Made by a program: the position numbers and the translations under genes
Source: Bacteroidota bacterium
GTDB lineage: Bacteria > Bacteroidota > Bacteroidia > Palsa-948
DNA length: 35,036 nt
Direction of reading: 5' to 3'
NCBI GenBank assembly: GCA_004297845.1
Contig: SCSP01000397.1
Coordinates: 1-35,036 of the forward strand
The notes under the pieces: model-generated
Seen by the model: only the letters and a program-made list of their open reading frames with translations
Database searches by the model: none
Told to the model about the DNA's origin: nothing
Shown: piece after piece, positions 32,350 to 35,036 of the stretch
How positions within the stretch are numbered: position 1 is the first letter of the stretch
How the letters are laid out: every line of letters starts with the position of its first letter

Positions 32350-32479
32350 TGCCCCGACTCTAAAGGGAGAAGGCAAATAAAAAATGACAAAAACAAAACA
32401 AATAATAACAATCAACGCCTCTGATCTTTGGTTACTCCCGATAGCTATTGGGGCTACGGTTGTCTTTAAGGATGGGGCA
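32350..32479. repeat. Intergenic region made of dispersed palindromic repeats
   Basis: The gap between the SDR and HEPN-like genes is bounded by TGCCCC (32350-32355) and GGGGCA (32474-32479). Next to these are related inverted words (CTCTAAAGG and CTTTAAGG). Inside is CCCGATAG-CTATTGGGG, an imperfect palindrome. No ORF or convincing promoter is seen; GATCTTTG (32423-32430) is a one-mismatch -7 box. Confidence 0.5.
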
Positions 32480-32493
32480 AACAATAAATTGTA

Positions 32494-32895
32494 ATGAATA
32501 CAAATCAAGTTATTACGTATTTGAAAAATGCCGACTCGCTGTTGAGAATTGCTGATGGCGAGGTTCATCGCCCGAGCGAAGACGCGGTTACATGGTGCAC
32601 TTGCCAATGTACCCGGAAATCTGTAATGGAATTATTACGTTCTTTCCTTTCCGATAAAAACTATTCCGGAATTTCCGAAAATTCACTTGAAAGTCTTTTG
32701 CAGAAATGCAAAAAGATCGATTCAGAATTCAACAACATTGATATTGCCTGTTTTTCCTGTAAAACATTGGATAACGATTGCGTGGGAGGGTATTGCTTGG
32801 AAATGGAAAAAGTAAATGAATGTTTTGAGAAAGCAATAGAGATAAGAGAATTTGTATTTACTAAATTAAAAGTGAATATAAAGGACTTGGAATAA
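32494..32895 (+). CDS. Small HEPN-like Cys-containing protein
   Basis: 133 residues, mostly helical. The pattern YLKNADSLLRIADGEVHRPSEDAVTWCTCQCTRKSVMELLRSFL resembles HEPN-type helical bundles, in which helix 1 carries ExxxxRPxxDxV before helix 2. It has seven cysteines in two groups (WCTCQC; C..FSC, DNDC, YC), more than most HEPN proteins and enough for a metal or iron-sulfur site. No partner nucleotidyltransferase or toxin-antitoxin gene is adjacent. It converges on the NapH-like gene 6 bases away. Function unknown. Confidence 0.6.
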   Translation: MNTNQVITYLKNADSLLRIADGEVHRPSEDAVTWCTCQCTRKSVMELLRSFLSDKNYSGISENSLESLLQKCKKIDSEFNNIDIACFSCKTLDNDCVGGYCLEMEKVNECFEKAIEIREFVFTKLKVNIKDLE

Positions 32896-32901
32896 ATAAA
32901 T

Positions 32902-34866
32902 TTATTTTGTTTTATTTTTTTCGCCACGTTCATGCTCAGCTTTTAATTCTGCTGCCGTTTTAATATGTTCTGCTGCGATATCTATTTGTCCGTTTTTATA
33001 CAAAGCAAAACCTAAGCAGTAATGGGCTTCTGCATTAGAGGGCTGCAATTGCAACACTGCCTGAAAGGAATCTATTGCTTCCTTTATCTTGTTTTGAGCA
33101 AGATATATTTTTCCAGAATGAAGATGAACTATTCCCTTATCAGAAAGATAGTAACTCCCTTGATTAAAAACTTTCTCCGCCAAATCAGGAAATTTCAGGT
33201 GCAAATACAGGTTGCTCAGTGTAAGATAAAAATGACCACTTGTACTGTCCATGTTAATAGCTTCAATATAGTGTTGTATGGCATTTTGGCAAGAACTGTC
33301 TTGTTCGTTTATATTACCTGCCATAAAATGTATCTGTGCAAGCCACTTTCGTTCACTTTCAGAAGGTGTTTTCTTAAAATAGGATAATGCACCCTCTAAT
33401 TCCTTCAATGCTTCTGCTTTTTTATCGGTTTTTTTAAAAATTTTTGCTAACCGCAAACGTGCTTCCATATCTTCGGGATTATTTATGACCATTGCCCGAA
33501 GTAATAATTCCGCGCGGGAATAATTTTTCTTATAGATATATAAAGAAACAAGTTGTCTGACTAATTTATCCGAACTATATATTCCGTATTTATCCGCCAG
33601 CTCCAGATGATAAAGTCCGGATTCTACTTTATCTATAACCTCTTTTTTACTTTTTGGGATTATCGTTTTTTTACTTTCCAGTAACATAAGATATTCATAT
33701 ATATTTTTTCCATTATATGCATGATAGTGTATGAATGCGCTATGCAAAACCAAAGAAAGGATACCCATAGACCCAATTGCAAATATTTTCCCATGAAGAG
33801 TGAATTTATTTCCCTGTTTGAGAACATAATCTGAAATCCGGACAAACTCAAATCGGAACAACTGCACTGCCATTAAGAACATAAATGAAAAGGAAACAGC
33901 GATAGTTATGGCAAGAAGAAAGGGGACTTTATCATAAAGCCCGCGAAATATTAAAAACAAAGCTAATATTGAAAAAGCAAGGAATAGGTCTTCACCGAAA
34001 GAAAAATCATAAACTTTTTCTCTATCTCTGCGTTTTTTAAGCAACTTTAAAATCGATGGTTTTCCAAACCCGAATTTTATGGCTTCTTTCGGGCATATCT
34101 GAACACAATCCAAATCTTTCAGGCATTGGGGATTCACCACGCTGCCAAATTCAGCCAGCTCTTTATGCACTTGAATGTGCGACCAGCAATGTGCTGTACA
34201 TAACCCGCACTGGTCGCAGCTTCCGGTAAGTTTTATCTGCCCGGGCGCAAAACGATCTGCGATGGTAAATACGGCAGCATAAGGACAAACATAACGGCAA
34301 AAACTCCGGCTGCCTAACAGGTAAATGATAAAAAATCCTGAGAAGAAGAACGTAAGCAAAGTAATTTCTATTCCCGGAAGGTTTCTCCAGAAATCCGTGG
34401 TAATAAAGGATGCCCATCCGTCTTTATCCTCGAGTATTCTCATTGCCGGCAATGGTTCATGATTAATTATCCTGACAATCTGCGGCCAGATGAAAAGATA
34501 AATCATAGCAATGGTTGGAATCATGATTAATACCCGTGAACGAACGGGCTTAGGATGAATTTTAAATTTTTGTAAAATCCATGTGCTGATATCTTCCATC
34601 GCAAGAATGTGGCAGCCCCATGAACAAAAAAATCTGCCGAAGATGAGTGTTCCCAAAAAAGTCATGACCATGAAAATAAATCCGGCAGTAATGATTCCAA
34701 GATGTATGGTGTAGAGAACTTCGTTGAATTCGAGTGGCGCCAAGGCGCTGCCATGAAGTTTCCAATAAGCGATATGTAATCCAATGAGCAAATAAACCAA
34801 AAACAGACTCAGCGCCCGCCATTTACTGAATCCATGCCGTCTTTGTTTATTATGTATATCTTTCAT
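32902..34866 (-). CDS. NapH/NosR-type polytopic iron-sulfur protein fused to C-terminal TPR repeats
   Basis: About 654 residues from ATG 34866; an in-frame GTG at 34890 adds 8. Several transmembrane helices (near nt 34800, 34680, 34500, 34330, 33950-33750). FCSWGC and FCRYVCP motifs follow helices 2 and 4, as in NapH, NosR and CcoG-like proteins. A ferredoxin-like segment has CDQCGLCTAHC and a second set ending CVQICP, enough for two [4Fe-4S] clusters. The last third (nt 33500-32930) is a run of tetratricopeptide repeats (NPEDMEARLRLAKIF, TSGHFYLTLSNLYLHL, NAEAHYCLGFALYKNG). It probably passes electrons between quinol and soluble or periplasmic partners, the TPRs docking another protein. A link to ferredoxin supply for benzoyl-CoA reductase is only an inference from position. 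Confidence 0.78.
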   Translation of the reverse strand: MKDIHNKQRRHGFSKWRALSLFLVYLLIGLHIAYWKLHGSALAPLEFNEVLYTIHLGIITAGFIFMVMTFLGTLIFGRFFCSWGCHILAMEDISTWILQKFKIHPKPVRSRVLIMIPTIAMIYLFIWPQIVRIINHEPLPAMRILEDKDGWASFITTDFWRNLPGIEITLLTFFFSGFFIIYLLGSRSFCRYVCPYAAVFTIADRFAPGQIKLTGSCDQCGLCTAHCWSHIQVHKELAEFGSVVNPQCLKDLDCVQICPKEAIKFGFGKPSILKLLKKRRDREKVYDFSFGEDLFLAFSILALFLIFRGLYDKVPFLLAITIAVSFSFMFLMAVQLFRFEFVRISDYVLKQGNKFTLHGKIFAIGSMGILSLVLHSAFIHYHAYNGKNIYEYLMLLESKKTIIPKSKKEVIDKVESGLYHLELADKYGIYSSDKLVRQLVSLYIYKKNYSRAELLLRAMVINNPEDMEARLRLAKIFKKTDKKAEALKELEGALSYFKKTPSESERKWLAQIHFMAGNINEQDSSCQNAIQHYIEAINMDSTSGHFYLTLSNLYLHLKFPDLAEKVFNQGSYYLSDKGIVHLHSGKIYLAQNKIKEAIDSFQAVLQLQPSNAEAHYCLGFALYKNGQIDIAAEHIKTAAELKAEHERGEKNKTK

Positions 34867-34945
34867 GCCATAGATACCGGGATAATCCACAACCTGTTCA
34901 GCATGGGTGTATTTATACTACGCGCGGTGTAAATTGTGACATTTT

Positions 34946-34953
34946 CAAAAATA
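34946..34953 (-). promoter_or_regulatory. Candidate -7 promoter box for the NapH-TPR gene
   Basis: TATTTTTG on the minus strand matches TAnnTTTG exactly, about 80 bases upstream of ATG 34866. The -33 position has TGT instead of TTG, and no TGA-N6-TCA palindrome is present at the bcr-type offset. Confidence 0.4.
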
Positions 34954-34956
34954 TGG

Positions 34957-35036
34957 TACAGATAACAGATACACACAGATTTTCAGATAAACAGCCATCT
35001 GTAATCTGTAAATCTGCAAAAAATCTCTTATCTGTA
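34957..35036. repeat. Dispersed ACAGATAACAGAT-type inverted repeat at the window edge
   Basis: TACAGATAA (34957-34965) and TTATCTGTA (35028-35036) form perfect outer arms. Between them are many ACAGAT / ATCTGT words (ACACACAGAT, ATCTGTAATCTGT). It is non-coding and of the simple dispersed type seen elsewhere in the window; it may extend past the edge. Confidence 0.65.

Noticed and set aside
34936-34947. TGTGACATTTTCA as a CRP/FNR site for the NapH-TPR gene
   Set aside because: The spacing between TGA and TCA is five, not six, and it overlaps the candidate -7 box instead of lying 30 bases upstream of it.

Overview
The window looks like a Bacteroidota chromosome. It is AT-rich, it has secreted proteins with type IX (Por) sorting tails, and it has promoters with the TAnnTTTG -7 element typical of the phylum. 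Its main theme is anaerobic aromatic (benzoyl-CoA) metabolism. All four subunits of an ATP-dependent class I benzoyl-CoA reductase are present but scattered: bcrD (8910-9749 -), bcrA (12803-14224 -), bcrB (27586-28887 -) and bcrC (28973-30136 -). The left edge cuts a gene for a 6-hydroxycyclohex-1-ene-1-carbonyl-CoA dehydrogenase-like enzyme (had).

Layout. (1) 1-9749, all minus strand: a tightly packed unit reading bcrD, acyl-CoA ligase, a solitary HgdB/BcrB-like protein, a cytochrome/beta-propeller lipoprotein, a small lipoprotein, an outer-membrane porin-like protein, and a fusion of a ketopantoate-reductase-like enzyme with a BcrA/D-type ATPase; then a 200-base gap and had. (2) 9906-11773 +: a membrane histidine kinase and a LuxR-type response regulator. 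(3) 11796-14224 -: an acyltransferase and bcrA. (4) 14365-24146 +: a copper-handling block with an HYC/CC Cys-rich protein, an HMA protein, a CusA split into two overlapping ORFs, CusC, two CusB-type adaptors, two small cytochromes c and a second porin homologous to the one in block 1. (5) 24349-27530 +: three secreted proteins with type IX sorting tails. (6) 27586-30136 -: bcrC-bcrB. (7) 30243-32338 +: a MocA-like nucleotidyltransferase, XdhC and a short-chain dehydrogenase, which suggest a molybdenum hydroxylase such as 4-hydroxybenzoyl-CoA reductase encoded nearby. (8) 32494-34866: a small HEPN-like protein and a membrane NapH-like iron-sulfur/TPR protein.

The most informative signal is regulatory. 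A CRP/FNR-type palindrome (CTATGA-N6-TCATAG or close) lies upstream of bcrA, bcrD and bcrC. In each case a TTTG-ending -7 box sits exactly 30-37 bases from the palindrome centre, and the start codon is 52-56 bases from it. The bcrC site has a second box at the same offset on its other side, facing mocA-xdhC-SDR. A weaker fifth copy with a perfect TAGCTTTG box precedes the acyltransferase gene. This is the geometry of class II activation by a CRP/FNR-family protein and would join the scattered units into one regulon. It also fixes the starts of bcrC (30136) and bcrD (9749).

The second notable feature is a possible further ATP-driven electron-transfer pair, the PanE-activase fusion with the solitary HgdB-like protein. 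It is co-directional with bcrD and with envelope proteins that look redox- or metal-related. Genes for the dienoyl-CoA hydratase, the ring hydrolase, the ferredoxin and its reductase are not in the window. No gene-free stretch exceeds 300 bases. I saw no tRNA, rRNA, CRISPR array, transposase or integrase.
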